Positions 19,487-29,700 of a stretch of 64,000 nt of DNA are shown one piece after another. Position 1 is the first letter of the stretch. The number at the start of each line of letters is the position of its first letter. Position numbers and translations under genes: made by a program. Origin of the DNA: an uncultured Bacteroides sp. (lineage in GTDB: Bacteria > Bacteroidota > Bacteroidia > Bacteroidales > Bacteroidaceae); NCBI RefSeq assembly GCF_963677685.1, contig NZ_OY782186.1, positions 1,922,001-1,986,000 of the forward strand. Direction: 5' to 3'. The notes below the pieces were generated by a model. The model saw only the letters and a program-made list of their open reading frames with translations, made no database searches and was not told the DNA's origin.

Positions 19487-20924
19487 ATGGCACATGCCTC
19501 ATCCGGCCACGATGTTTTTCTTTCTTACATTGATCATCGTGTTCCTTTCATGGATATTTGATATCTATGGGTTAAAGGTGTTTCATCCTCAGACAGGGAA
19601 CATAATTCAAGTACAAAATTTATTGAGCCCTGAGGGCATTCGTTGGTGGTTACGTAATGTGATTGATAACTTTATCGGTTTTGCACCTTTAGGGCTGGTC
19701 ATTGTTGCGCTCTTCGGCATCGGGGTTGCTCAACATTCAGGTCTTATTGATGCCTGCATACGTCGAGGGCTAAAAAAACATCGTAACCCGAAATTTATTA
19801 TTATTCTGGTTATTTTTCTTGGTCTGTTATCCAATGTGGTAGGAGATGCCGGTTATATCATTCTTCTTCCTATAGCTGCCACACTTTTCTACTCAGTGGG
19901 GTTGCATCCTATGGCAGGTATCATTGTATCTTATGTCTCTGTGGCATGTGGTTATAGTGCAAATTTTATTTTGAGTGCTATTGATTCAATGATTTCTTCC
20001 ACCACCCAAGATGCACTTTCTCCTTCTGATTTTAGCATTGGGCCTCTGTCCAATTATTATTTTATGTTTGCTTCCACTATTATGCTGGCAGTTGTAATCT
20101 ATGTTATTACGAATAGAAGTTTACTTACTGTTCTTGGAGACTATAAAGGTAATGATTCTCTCTCCGAAAACATTAAGCCTCTATCTCGGAAAGAACGTAG
20201 GGCATTACAAAGTTCTTTTCTAATTGGGATAATATTTATACTTATTGTTTTATTGGCAACTTTCTCTCCTTGGGGTATACTGCGTGGTGTCAACGGAGGA
20301 TTACTTCGCTCTCCCTTTAGCGTAGGATTATTGTTCCTTATCTCCTTTGGGATTGGGCTAATGGGTACTATTTATGGTTTTGTTTCGGGAAGATACCGAA
20401 CAGACGGAGATGTTATTAAAGGATTGGCGCAGCCTATGCAAATACTTGGAGCTTATATGGTCATTGCATTTTTCGCATCCCAGATGTTTGCATGTCTAGC
20501 CTATTCACATTTGGATAAATGTCTGGCGATAGCCGGTGCCGATCTATTCTTATCTTTTAATGCCCCTCCGATAACTGTTCTAATTTTATTTATTCTGTTT
20601 ACGGCACTTGTAAACTTGATAATGGTATCGGCAACCACTAAATGGACTTTTATGGCCTTTATCTTTGTCCCTGTGTTTCAACATCTAGGCATCGCACCGG
20701 AATTTACCCAATGTGCTTATCGGATAGGGGATAGTGCAACGAATGCGATCACTCCTTTTCTATTCTACATGCCTTTAGTATTAACCTATATGCAACAGTA
20801 TGAATCCAGCACTACTTACGGAGTATTGCTAAAATATACCTGGCGCTATTCTATTTACATCCTTTTGTCATGGACTTTACTTTTTATTTTTTGGTACCTA
20901 ACTGGCTTACCTTTAGGCTTATAA
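19476..20924 (+). CDS. AbgT-family transporter
   Basis: A membrane transporter of about 482 residues with around 10-12 helices. Characterised AbgT members take up p-aminobenzoyl-glutamate or export sulfonamides by ion exchange. Family patterns seen: HPATMFFFLTLIIVFLSWIFD at the N-terminus, GLLSNVVGDAGYIILLPIAA in the middle, and SATTKWTFMAFIFVPVFQ near the C-terminus. The ATG at 19476 (Met-Lys-Asn-Arg) is preferred over the upstream in-frame TTG. Translation is probably coupled to the response regulator, suggesting the two-component pair acts with or on this transporter. Confidence 0.92.
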   Translation: MKNRWHMPHPATMFFFLTLIIVFLSWIFDIYGLKVFHPQTGNIIQVQNLLSPEGIRWWLRNVIDNFIGFAPLGLVIVALFGIGVAQHSGLIDACIRRGLKKHRNPKFIIILVIFLGLLSNVVGDAGYIILLPIAATLFYSVGLHPMAGIIVSYVSVACGYSANFILSAIDSMISSTTQDALSPSDFSIGPLSNYYFMFASTIMLAVVIYVITNRSLLTVLGDYKGNDSLSENIKPLSRKERRALQSSFLIGIIFILIVLLATFSPWGILRGVNGGLLRSPFSVGLLFLISFGIGLMGTIYGFVSGRYRTDGDVIKGLAQPMQILGAYMVIAFFASQMFACLAYSHLDKCLAIAGADLFLSFNAPPITVLILFILFTALVNLIMVSATTKWTFMAFIFVPVFQHLGIAPEFTQCAYRIGDSATNAITPFLFYMPLVLTYMQQYESSTTYGVLLKYTWRYSIYILLSWTLLFIFWYLTGLPLGL

Positions 20925-20967
20925 GTTATATCTACTAGTAATGAGCATAAAAAAGTCGAAAAAAGGT

Positions 20968-20997
20968 TTTGAAATTTCGTAAAAAGCGCTACCTTTG
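20968..20997 (+). promoter_or_regulatory. promoter of tRNA-Arg
   Basis: A textbook Bacteroidota promoter: TTTG at 20968-20971 and TACCTTTG at 20990-20997, 18 bases apart, 16 bases before the tRNA. Confidence 0.85.
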
Positions 20998-21013
20998 CAC
21001 CGCAATTAAGGCT

Positions 21014-21087
<74 letters not shown>

Positions 21088-21092
21088 CAACT

Positions 21093-21137
21093 AAAAACCG
21101 CAAATGGCTGATTATAAAGCTTTTGCGGTTTTTGTGT
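21093..21137 (+). terminator. terminator of tRNA-Arg
   Basis: AAAAACCGCAAA pairs with TTTTGCGGTTTTT over a loop of about 15 bases, followed by a T-rich tail; directly after the tRNA. Confidence 0.8.
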
Positions 21138-21207
21138 TTTTAATAATTGTCCTCATTTTGTCCGCTTGCTTATTTGGATCATACCAAAATCCTGAGGGAT
21201 TGTCCTG

Positions 21208-22161
21208 TTAAGCATAAATTTTAGATAATCTGAATAAGAAGAATGCCACATCCCTGACTCCTCTGAGTTGTGCTCTAAATTGCTTTATTTTTGCATTAAA
21301 AGATTCGCTAGCCGCATTAGTTGCACGGTTCTTGAAGAAAGCCACGATTCTTAAGTAATGCGTTTGTATGGTTCTTGCCACTGTACCAAAGAATAGAAAT
21401 CCTGATTTATCAACCTCATCGTACCAACGAGCCAGTTTAGTTAATGCCACATCAGCATGCGTGGACTGATGATAAATGAGTCCTAAGCGCATACTTAAAT
21501 AGTATGCCTTTTTGATGTCCGGGTATTCTTTAAACAAAACAGCTGCACGCTTACTTTGAGAACTACTCCAGGCTGTCTCTTTCTTAAATAACAAATAACG
21601 GCTTCTGACAAGCAGTTGCTTTTTGGTATCTCCATTCTCCAATATCAAAGGTTTGTACTGCATTCCACAAGCCTTAGCATGACTAATCTCTATATTTTCT
21701 TTGTCCATGGCTTCCCAACGTGCTTTAATACGCATTTCCTGTACAGCTTCAAAGGCCAATTGCTGTACATGAAAACGATCGACCACTTGCTTGGCACCGG
21801 GGAAACAGATACGGGCAATCTGATGCATGTTCGAAGCCATGTCTAAGGTAATCTCACGAACTTGAAAACGACGTCTGCGCGATAGCTGAAGCAATACAGC
21901 CGAGACTGTTTGCACATCCGTCCCTTTAATCATAGCAATAATGCTTCCTTTCTTTCCTTTGGCTTCCTTATTTATTAGAATAGTGTATAACTCTCCACGA
22001 GAAAGGCTTGTTTCATCCAGCCCCACATGAGCACCTATATTCTTTTCAAACAAAATCCAATCTTCTGCATGGGGAAGTTGATCCCAGCATCTGTAATTGC
22101 TCAGATGATTTTTATATTGCGATTCAAGTTGCTTGGCCTCCAAACCATAGTGATCGACCAA
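21208..22161 (-). CDS. transposase, DDE catalytic part (ISL3/ISAon1-like)
   Basis: A 317-residue frame carrying the DDE nuclease fold: first Asp in HVGLDETSLSRGELYT (residue about 50), second Asp in QVVDRFHVQQLAFEAV (about 138), and the Glu in ASESFNAKIKQFRAQLRG near the C-terminus. These are the ISL3-type signatures. The frame is open upstream of the TTG at 22161 for about 12 codons and lies in +1 relation to the upstream frame, so the full protein may be made by frameshifting or the two parts may act as separate proteins. It appears intact. Confidence 0.88.
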   Translation of the reverse strand: MVDHYGLEAKQLESQYKNHLSNYRCWDQLPHAEDWILFEKNIGAHVGLDETSLSRGELYTILINKEAKGKKGSIIAMIKGTDVQTVSAVLLQLSRRRRFQVREITLDMASNMHQIARICFPGAKQVVDRFHVQQLAFEAVQEMRIKARWEAMDKENIEISHAKACGMQYKPLILENGDTKKQLLVRSRYLLFKKETAWSSSQSKRAAVLFKEYPDIKKAYYLSMRLGLIYHQSTHADVALTKLARWYDEVDKSGFLFFGTVARTIQTHYLRIVAFFKNRATNAASESFNAKIKQFRAQLRGVRDVAFFLFRLSKIYA

Positions 22162-22171
22162 TGAACTGATG

Positions 22172-22546
22172 CTAAGGGCGCGCGAGTCGATCCATAGCTT
22201 TTAAAAAAGACGCAAATTCACAGGAGATTTGCGTGCCTTGGGCCATTAATAACCAATTGCGGGATACGTATTTTTCTTTGCTGTGGTTATACCACCTGCG
22301 TTTCTTTATAAAAAGGATACAGCTGCGTCCACGCATAGGATAATCATGCATACGTACTTCCTCATAGAACCCCTTACTTTCAAGCTTATCCTGATGATAT
22401 TCTTCAGGAGGATTATTTTTCTCCTCAAAATAGATTTCAACTTTATCGGAAAGTTCATTGAAACGAACCATTTCGAAGTAATCAAACATCCCATCGGGAA
22501 AGATGAAGCGAAGGAAAGTATCGTAATTCATTAGTTTTTGGGGCAA
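22172..22546 (-). CDS. transposase N-terminal region (ISAon1-like)
   Basis: A 124-residue frame preceding the catalytic transposase frame in the same element. It starts MPQKLMNYDTFLRFIFPDGM and includes the basic, probably DNA-binding part MRGRSCILFIKKRRWYNHSK. It ends 10 bases before the TTG used for the second frame; a run TTTTTTAAAAG near its end could promote ribosomal slippage. Such two-part arrangements are usual for this insertion-sequence group in Bacteroidota. Confidence 0.8.
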   Translation of the reverse strand: MPQKLMNYDTFLRFIFPDGMFDYFEMVRFNELSDKVEIYFEEKNNPPEEYHQDKLESKGFYEEVRMHDYPMRGRSCILFIKKRRWYNHSKEKYVSRNWLLMAQGTQISCEFASFLKAMDRLARP

Positions 22547-22592
22547 AGATAAAAATTATCAATCAAAGCCCCTCAGGATTTCAGTATGATCC

Positions 22593-24817
22593 TGAAGAGG
22601 ATGAAAAAACCTATTTTTCACAATCTTGGTCGAGTAATACTAAGAATTTCTTGTTGGTAAATGATGACAATGCTAAACTGTATAATTGGCATAGATCTGA
22701 CAAGGTAGAAAAAATTTCTTTAACATCCATTCAAAATAATCTTGATAAGTTTTATAATTACTTAGTAGCGAAAAGTCATCGGTCAGACAGAGATGTTGTA
22801 CCTCTAATAATTGATATTTTTAAACAATTTAGAACATTAACTGCTGAATATCATAATCCGGTACAAGCATTGAATTTATTGTTTGTTTTGCTTGCAAGTC
22901 TTGAAGATGGAGATGTAAATACTTTAGATAGACAGAAGTGGAGCATATCAGATATTCATATCCCACAAGGTTTTGATGCTTTTGTAGAAAGATTTAAACA
23001 AAGTACAGGGGGGATTACCCCCGACTTAAATCTTATATTGCGACATAGTGCGGGAACATTATTTCAAGAGGCTCAAAAAGAAGTTATTTTCTTTGATAGC
23101 CAAATGGACTTATTTGGAACATTTTCAGGTTCTATTGCCACGAAAATTTTTATTTATTCAAGTATTCATTATACCCCCCTCATACTTAGCAAGGTCTATT
23201 GTTGAAAATACATTGCGGACATTGAATTTGACTGAATTACAAGAAATAAAAATACTTGACCCAGCTTGCGGTTCAGCTGAATTTTTAATTGAGGTTCTAA
23301 AACAGCTAAAAGAAAAGAATTTTCAAGGAACAGTAAAAATACAGGGTTATGACAGTTCAGAAACAGCAATAAATACGTCGTCTTTTTTATTGAACTTTGA
23401 GAAAAGAAATGTTTGGGACGATAAACTTTCTTTTGATGTTAAACAAGTAAATGATTCTTTGGTTGAAGATTGGGGAAATGATTACACAATTATCCTAATG
23501 AACCCACCTTTCGTTTCTTGGGAGCAGTTGAATGACAAAATAAAGCGTGAAGCTATCCGTTTAGTGTTGAATGATAATTTTAAGGGCAGACCTAATCAAG
23601 CAAGTGCGTTTTTCTATAAAGCAATACAAAATCTTGTCGTTGGTGGCACATTAGGTAGTGTAGTTCCTTCTTCTCTGTTTACATTAGATGTATACCTTAA
23701 ATTAAGAAATGAAGTAGCCGAAACCGTAAATCTTGAACTGTTAGGGAAGTTGGGGAATTTTGTTTTTGAAGATGCCTTAACAGATGTAAGTATTTTTATC
23801 GGACACAAGCCTGAAACGGCCAATAATGTTCCAACGTTATTATGGACGAGAAATGAAAAAGGTATTGTACACGATGCACTTCGTGAATTGCGTAAAATGC
23901 AGTATGCAAATGAAGATTCAAAAAATAAAATTGATTTCAGCATATTTAAACTCAATCAATTCCCTGTTGTAGAAGATAGCTGGAAAACGGTTTCTTTTAA
24001 GGAGCATAATCTTATTAGAAATTTGAAATTATTTGTTACTGCGAATAAACTGTCAAAAACAGGAGATATTTTTGACGTACAGCAAGGCATTAGAACAGGT
24101 AATAATGATGTTTTCAAAATTTCAGATAATATATTGAGTAATCTACCTGAAGAAGAGAAAAGACTATTTAGACCTGTTATCGAAAACGAATCAATAAAAG
24201 ACGGCTTTTTAATACAAAGAAACTATATTTGGTATCCGTATAGCAGTAGCGGTTTGTTATTTTCAACGGAAGAAGAATTATTTCATCAAGTAGATTGTTT
24301 TTACACAAACCATTTATTGCCACATAAAGATTCTCTTTCTCAAAGGGCAGGAATTACTTTTTGGTGGGAGTTAACAAGACCTCGTAATTGGCAATTTGAA
24401 AATAGAAAAAAAATAATTTCCACAGAATTTGGAAACTCGTCATCTTTTGCTATTGATAATAAAGGGAATTATGTAGTAGAAAGAGGATATGCTTGGCAAC
24501 CTCGTAAAAAAATGGATAACGAAGACCATTATTTTTATTTAGCGTTATTTTCAAGCCCTTTCTTTGACAAGCTATTATCTATTTATTCTAAACAATTAGC
24601 AGGCGGAAAATGGTATGATTTAGGTAAAAAACAGACTAAAGATATACCAATACCTAATGTACATATAAGCGAAGTAAAAAATAGTTCAGCTTATGGCTAA
24701 ATGATAGAATTAGGTAAACGGTTATCTGAAGGGGATAGTTATGTGAAAGCTGTTTTAGATGACGTTGTAACTGTTTATTACCCCCCCCCCCCCCCCAAGG
24801 CTTATTCTAAATGTTGA
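22593..24817 (+). pseudogene. broken N6-adenine DNA methyltransferase (type IIG/ISP-like)
   Basis: Remnant of a restriction-modification methylase. The frame is open from the insertion-sequence edge (no start codon left), so the 5' end is lost. Motif I is ILDPACGSAEFLIEV and the catalytic motif IV is ILMNPPFVSWEQL; a target-recognition-like part follows with IFDVQQGIRTGNNDVF. Two lesions: a run of six C at 23174-23179 shifts the frame (HYTP then SYLARSIVENTL needs five C), and an in-frame TAA at 24698 splits off the last 38 codons, which continue as MIELGKRLSEGDSYVK (a C-to-T change in CAA would explain it). The 3' end runs into a 16-C tract. It is likely inactive. Confidence 0.82.
24781..24796 (+). 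repeat. homopolymer of 16 C
   Basis: Sixteen consecutive C in otherwise AT-rich DNA, inside the last codons of the methyltransferase frame and 14 bases before the next ATG. At 16 C the frame reads five prolines then KAYSKC and stops over the next start codon; at 17 it stops with TAA directly before that ATG; at 15 or 18 it stops a few codons later. Length change would thus alter the tail and the spacing to the next gene. Confidence 0.95.
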
Positions 24818-25459
24818 ATGTTAAGAATGTTATACAAGCTATAAATAAAGCACTCGAACCTTTTTTTATTAAGGGCGAGGGTGGTTGTTTTTCGCTTTCC
24901 CAACATAAAAGCTCCAATGTATTTCGGTTAAAATTTGCGGAAGATTGTTCTGATGCTTACGATGATTATGGCAATGGTGGCGATAGCGTAAAGGTTGTAA
25001 AATGGTTTAGTTATTATTGGCTGTTTGTAGAGATAAAATTTTATTACCCTAAAGGAGTTCTTATTACTCTTTCAGTATTTCAAGGAGATGATACAGATAG
25101 TTCTAAAAATCAGTTATTTCGTGCCGAATGGGATGATTATGAGGACGGAAGTATAAACCACCCTCAACCGCATTGGCATTTTTTAAGCAATAAAGTCTAT
25201 CGAAAACACTGTTAGCAGTTTCGCTGAAATCGTATCTGACGATATAAAAGATACTTTTGAAGAAGTTCTAAATGAAGAAAAAAGCAAGACGATTAATTTA
25301 AGTAAATTTCATTTTGCTATGAATGGCGATTGGAATAACACATCTGTTCACATACATTCAGTAAATAATGAAAATAGCTTAGCCCTATGGTTTGGATGAC
25401 TACTTGCATACTTAAAAACTGAACTGAAATATATTGATAGCAAAAGAGATCTTTCATAG
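24811..25459 (+). pseudogene. broken gene of unknown function after the methyltransferase
   Basis: The frame starts MLNVKNVIQAINKALEPFF and is rich in aromatic and acidic residues (DYEDGSINHPQPHWHF). It runs 134 residues, then a +1 shift near 25195 continues as SIENTVSSFAEIVSDDIKD, and a TGA at 25397 interrupts a last stretch LLAYLKTELKYIDSKRDLS. Whole length would be about 215 residues. Its start overlaps the methyltransferase end, so it was probably its operon partner, perhaps the restriction subunit or an accessory protein; I do not recognise the family. Confidence 0.55.
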
Positions 25460-25477
25460 TAAAGATCTCCTTTGTTT
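25443..25477 (+). terminator. terminator hairpin after the broken restriction-modification genes
   Basis: AAAGAGATCTTT pairs with AAAGATCTCCTTT around CATAGT, followed by GTTTAAATTTG. The short T-run makes it moderate. Confidence 0.45.
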
Positions 25478-25699
25478 AAATTTGTAAAAAAACCATCGAG
25501 TATGCTTGGCTTTTTCTTTCACTGCTTGTTTGTAGCGGCGAAAAAGGAATAAGGTATTCTCTTTTTGCTTATCTTCCAGAATTTTCCCATATTTGCACAT
25601 TACATTTATTAGATAGCGAGGCGACCTTTGGACATTAGTGGTTTCTAAAATTGCAGGGGGCATTAGCTCTGTAATTAAGGCATAGATTAAAATATACAA
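25454..25699 (-). CDS. uncertain small reading frame
   Basis: An 81-codon frame, MYILIYALITELMPPAILET, with a basic C-terminus (KHTRWFFYKFKQRRSLL). No recognised domain. It lies between a decayed locus and the response-regulator gene, 55 bases past the latter's stop on the same strand. It may be a fragment or non-coding; reported only because the interval otherwise holds nothing. Confidence 0.2.
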   Translation of the reverse strand: MYILIYALITELMPPAILETTNVQRSPRYLINVMCKYGKILEDKQKENTLFLFRRYKQAVKEKAKHTRWFFYKFKQRRSLL

Positions 25700-25754
25700 G
25701 CGCCAGATTGACTCTCCATTTTACTAATGCAATTCAAATTGCTTCATAGATTGA

Positions 25755-26783
25755 TCAACTTAAATCATTAGATCCTTTAAGTAAGCCTTTTGTGTCTAAC
25801 CATTTATTAAGACTTTTCTTTAAGCTGCTTGGTTGTTCTTTATCGAAAGATACATAAATCCTATCACATAAATCCGAATTAATTTTCTGCAATTTTTTTT
25901 CTTTTAAAATGCAAATTTTTTTTCTTAAAGCTAGCATATAACCTACTTCTAAAGATAAATTTGAGTTAATTCTTATTTTTTCTTCTTTATTTATTATCGA
26001 ATCATCGGCATAGATGCCTATGCCGAAATCACACCCATGTATAAGAATTTCTACATTAGTGAATAATTGATCAGCAAATTCTCCGCCTTCCTTATTTGCT
26101 ATGCATCCTATTATACCTACATCTTTTAAGATATCTTTTATTTTCTCTGCTATTTTCTTATGCTCTTCTTGAAATGATGTCATTATGAATGCCGTGATTT
26201 CATCTTTATGCTGTTTTTTGAATTTAATAACTTCATCTTTTATTGCATCGGATAAAAAATTCTCAGAGATAACCTGCATAGTTTTATCAAATAACTCAAT
26301 TTGGCTCTTTATAGTTGCTAAAAGTTTTTCTTTGACGTTATTCTTTGCTACCTTGTTGGCTGATTTGACAGCCTTAATTATGCTGAGATTTGCTCCTTGA
26401 TTAATAGCCTCCTTTTCTGATTCTGGATAATTTGTATATACAATAATCGGTATTATTGATGTAAAATATTTGCATTCTTCAATTTGATAATTTCTATCGT
26501 TTCTTATGCATTTTATCAAGCGATCTCCTTCTGTAGACCCATTAAAATCAAGATCACAAATAATTAACTTCAAACCCTTATTAAAATTCGCCTTTATAAC
26601 CTTTTTAACGTAATCCCATATAGTAATACTGTCGTGATTTTTATCAAAAGCATTCTCTAACTCTTTAAACGACTCTGGTATTACTTTGAAAAGTTGTCCT
26701 TGTTCAATAATTTGTTTCATTGTTTCGAAAGTTTCTTTGTCGTCTTCGATAATAAAAATTTTAGTTCTCATCTCTATATTCAT
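25755..26783 (-). CDS. response-regulator receiver domain fused to a TIR-like effector domain
   Basis: A 342-residue protein. The receiver domain (1-140) shows the acidic pair in IFIIEDD (13-15), phospho-acceptor Asp 77 in LIICDLDFNG, Thr 117 in IIVYTNYPE and Lys 137, with an unusual insertion of about 30 residues before strand 3. A helical linker (141-195) follows. The C-terminal domain (196-335) begins AFIMTSFQEEHKKIAEKIKD and contains CDFGIGIYADD, NSNLSLEVGYMLALRKK with Glu 279 and SDLCDRIYVSFD, the layout of the TIR-like/CAP12-type nucleotide-binding domains that in immune systems degrade NAD. No DNA-binding domain is present. It follows the 2012-residue protein by 8 bases, so phosphorylation by that protein probably switches the effector. 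Function is inferred. Confidence 0.78.
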   Translation of the reverse strand: MNIEMRTKIFIIEDDKETFETMKQIIEQGQLFKVIPESFKELENAFDKNHDSITIWDYVKKVIKANFNKGLKLIICDLDFNGSTEGDRLIKCIRNDRNYQIEECKYFTSIIPIIVYTNYPESEKEAINQGANLSIIKAVKSANKVAKNNVKEKLLATIKSQIELFDKTMQVISENFLSDAIKDEVIKFKKQHKDEITAFIMTSFQEEHKKIAEKIKDILKDVGIIGCIANKEGGEFADQLFTNVEILIHGCDFGIGIYADDSIINKEEKIRINSNLSLEVGYMLALRKKICILKEKKLQKINSDLCDRIYVSFDKEQPSSLKKSLNKWLDTKGLLKGSNDLS

Positions 26784-26791
26784 AATAGTAT

Positions 26792-29700
26792 TTATTTTGG
26801 TTTGTTAAAAAAAATCTCTAAAATAAAATCATAAGTGTACTCATTAAAAGAGAAGTCGCAATCGTAAGAGCTACCATTCTCTTGCATATAATTGACAAAA
26901 CCTTGCAAAGAAGTAAGGGTCGTTGAACTATAACTTTTACATCTCATCTTCTGAATATTTTCAACTTTATGTTTAAAATCATTCTTCCTTTTTATTTTTT
27001 CTTCTTTATTGTAACTTTCTTTTAATATTATATCTTCTATTTTAATTGATAAATCGTTAACTGATATGCGTACTTCTTTTTCTTCATAATTACTACAATG
27101 TCCATGTCTACTCATTGGATCTAAGGAATTATGAATACACTGCACTACAAATGTTTGCAGTAAGTATTTATTGCAATGTATTTTTGTTGTGTTTAGGGAT
27201 ATACTTTTAGCTTTGTCAGCGATATCAATGCCATTTATTGTAATTCTATGCTTATTCCCATCCCAACGAGATTTTAATAAAGATTTCAAAATAGTAATGA
27301 ATGTATTATTGAAAACATCTGCCGTAGTATGTTTGCTGTTATTAACAATATTGTATTCTATATTTAAATAGTGAGACATCAGATTTTTGGTATGATAATT
27401 GTTTTCAATATTAGCATACAGGTAACTGATTGTTTCATTTGTTAGCCAAAACCAAGTACGGCTCATTATTTGTAAATACTCTTCGTTAAGTTTTTCAAAC
27501 TCTTCCAATTCGTTAAAAACAGAATTGAAGACGTGAGAAGATGAGTTATATATTTTTTCAAATTTGAGTTGGTTCTCTTTCTTTTCTACCCACAAGTCAA
27601 ATACCTTTTCATTTACTAAATAGTCCAGAATGTACTTGTTAAGTTCCTCTTTTAATAAAAGTAACAATCTTCCAGATTCTCGGCATTTAATTCTAAATTC
27701 GTCTTTTGGCAAGTTTCTTTTGTATAAAAAGCTGATAGCACCTATGGTTAATCTTTCTCTTGTTTCTTTTTGTTCTTGAGATCTACTTATCAACAGCAAA
27801 CAACATTGTTTAGATTTCAGTTTTTTATTTTCGAAACTATCAGTTTCTAATAAATCTTTTGAAATAATAGGATATTTAAAGTGTTTGTTTCCTCCGTCTG
27901 TTAATACTCTATATGTATAAGATTCTTGTGATAGATGTCCATTTATTTTATTATCTTTGTCATTACAGCCGATTATATAAATCTGCTCATCTATTTCATT
28001 CTGCTTAATCGTAAGAAATGCATCATCTGCACCCATAATGGATGCGAATATTTTTAATAAATCGTCAATATCTTTCTCTATGGAATGTTTTCCCTTTGCT
28101 TCATTTAACTCTGCAAGTTTCTTTTTTGCATAAAGAACGCAAACCAGTTTTTCAACAAAATCAATGCCATCAGTGTTATCAAGGTAAGGCTTAAAATTGG
28201 AATAATAATATTCTTCTTTCACTTTATTTTTGTACTCCGTAATGCTATTTTTGGCATTTTCCAAATCTTTTAGCTGATTATTTTCTTTGTAGAAAAATTT
28301 ATTAAATTCGTCATCTTTCTTTAATTCTTTTTCGAAATTATTTAACGTTTTTCTAATAATAGTTGTGTTATCATAAAACAGCCATACCAAAAATTCCTTG
28401 TAATGGTTATTATTTCCAAAATGAGTAAACAAACTATTGTTGGGTATTGTACAACTGATTTTTAAATCGTCTTTAACAGGTAAAACAATCTCTTCACCGG
28501 TTCGCAACAATTCTCCTAAATACATTGACTTTGTTTCATCTTCAAAAATGGCATTTTTTATGTAAAATTGAAATTCTTCTTTGAATTCAGATATTTTAGC
28601 GAGATCAGCTCTTTTCTTTTCTATTTGCAATTCTACATTTCTTAGCATTTCTTGTACGTCACTTTTTTCAAAATTTAATTCGCTAATATTCCCTTCTGTT
28701 GTCTCATTTTTTTCTAATTTTTCATTTAATTCTTTTCTATTATTATTTAAAATGAAAAATTCTTCTTTCAATTTATCGAATGGTAAAACATTTGTGCATA
28801 TATTCCACGAATTTATAATAACTTCTTTCCTTACTAAAGCGTTTGATTTCAAAAATGATAAAGATTTCAGTAAAGACTTTAACAATCTAATATCATCATA
28901 TTCGTAAGTGTTTTTATTGAAAAGTTCAGATAAAACTATCAGAAGCTTTTCATGACCATATTTCCGTAGCATTATATACTGAGATATCGGAGGCGTTGAT
29001 ATTGCTTTTAAGAATGATATTCTTTTATCAAAGTTGAAACTGTTATCATTATACCATTTATTTAATACGTTTAATGCTGGATCTGTTTGCAGCAAATCTG
29101 GTTTGAAAATTTCGTTATACAATTTATCCAAATCATTTTTTAATATTGCCTCACTATCGGAATGATCTACACAAGAAAGTTTATAATATATTTCGTGTAC
29201 AAAAAACATTCGCAAGAATTTTCGATCATTTATAGGCTTATTTATTTTATTAAATTCATTTTCCTTTTTACTATCCCCTTTTGTTGCTCCAAATGAAATA
29301 AGCTCTATTTTTTTTAAATTATCAGATATAACATTATTGCAGCTTTCCAAGACTGTATTCTTTTCCAGTTTCTTATAATAATCTCCTAGTGTGCACAAAA
29401 TACAATCTTTTTCAGAATCTTTACTTGCAGGAATGAACAGATTTAGGAATATAAATAAATTGTTATTTATATCTTCTTTTACTTCCAAATCTTTATCAAA
29501 CGATAATCTGTTGATTAAGGCAATGGCACTTGAAAATATATTTTTTCTATCATTATTATAATGGCACTCTCCTGTGTGAGTTAATATCGAAAGTAAATAG
29601 CTTTTTGTTTTTAAGTATGTTTCTGCAGTAAGAAATACATGATCAACGTAATGAAAATTAATAGCACTTGCACTTTTATCATATAGTTCTTTTATATAAG

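Larger units (their letters stand above)
21176..22592 (-). mobile_element. insertion sequence, ISL3/ISAon1-like
   Basis: About 1417 bases bounded by inverted repeats GGATCATACCAAAATCCTGA on the left and GGATCATACTGAAATCCTGA on the right (two mismatches), carrying two transposase frames on the minus strand. No target duplication is visible (left flank GCTTATTT, right flank TGAAGAGG), which suggests rearrangement after insertion. The right end abuts the open frame of a methyltransferase that has lost its 5' part. Fragments of the same element occur at 42757-42828 and 56829-56998. Confidence 0.88.
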
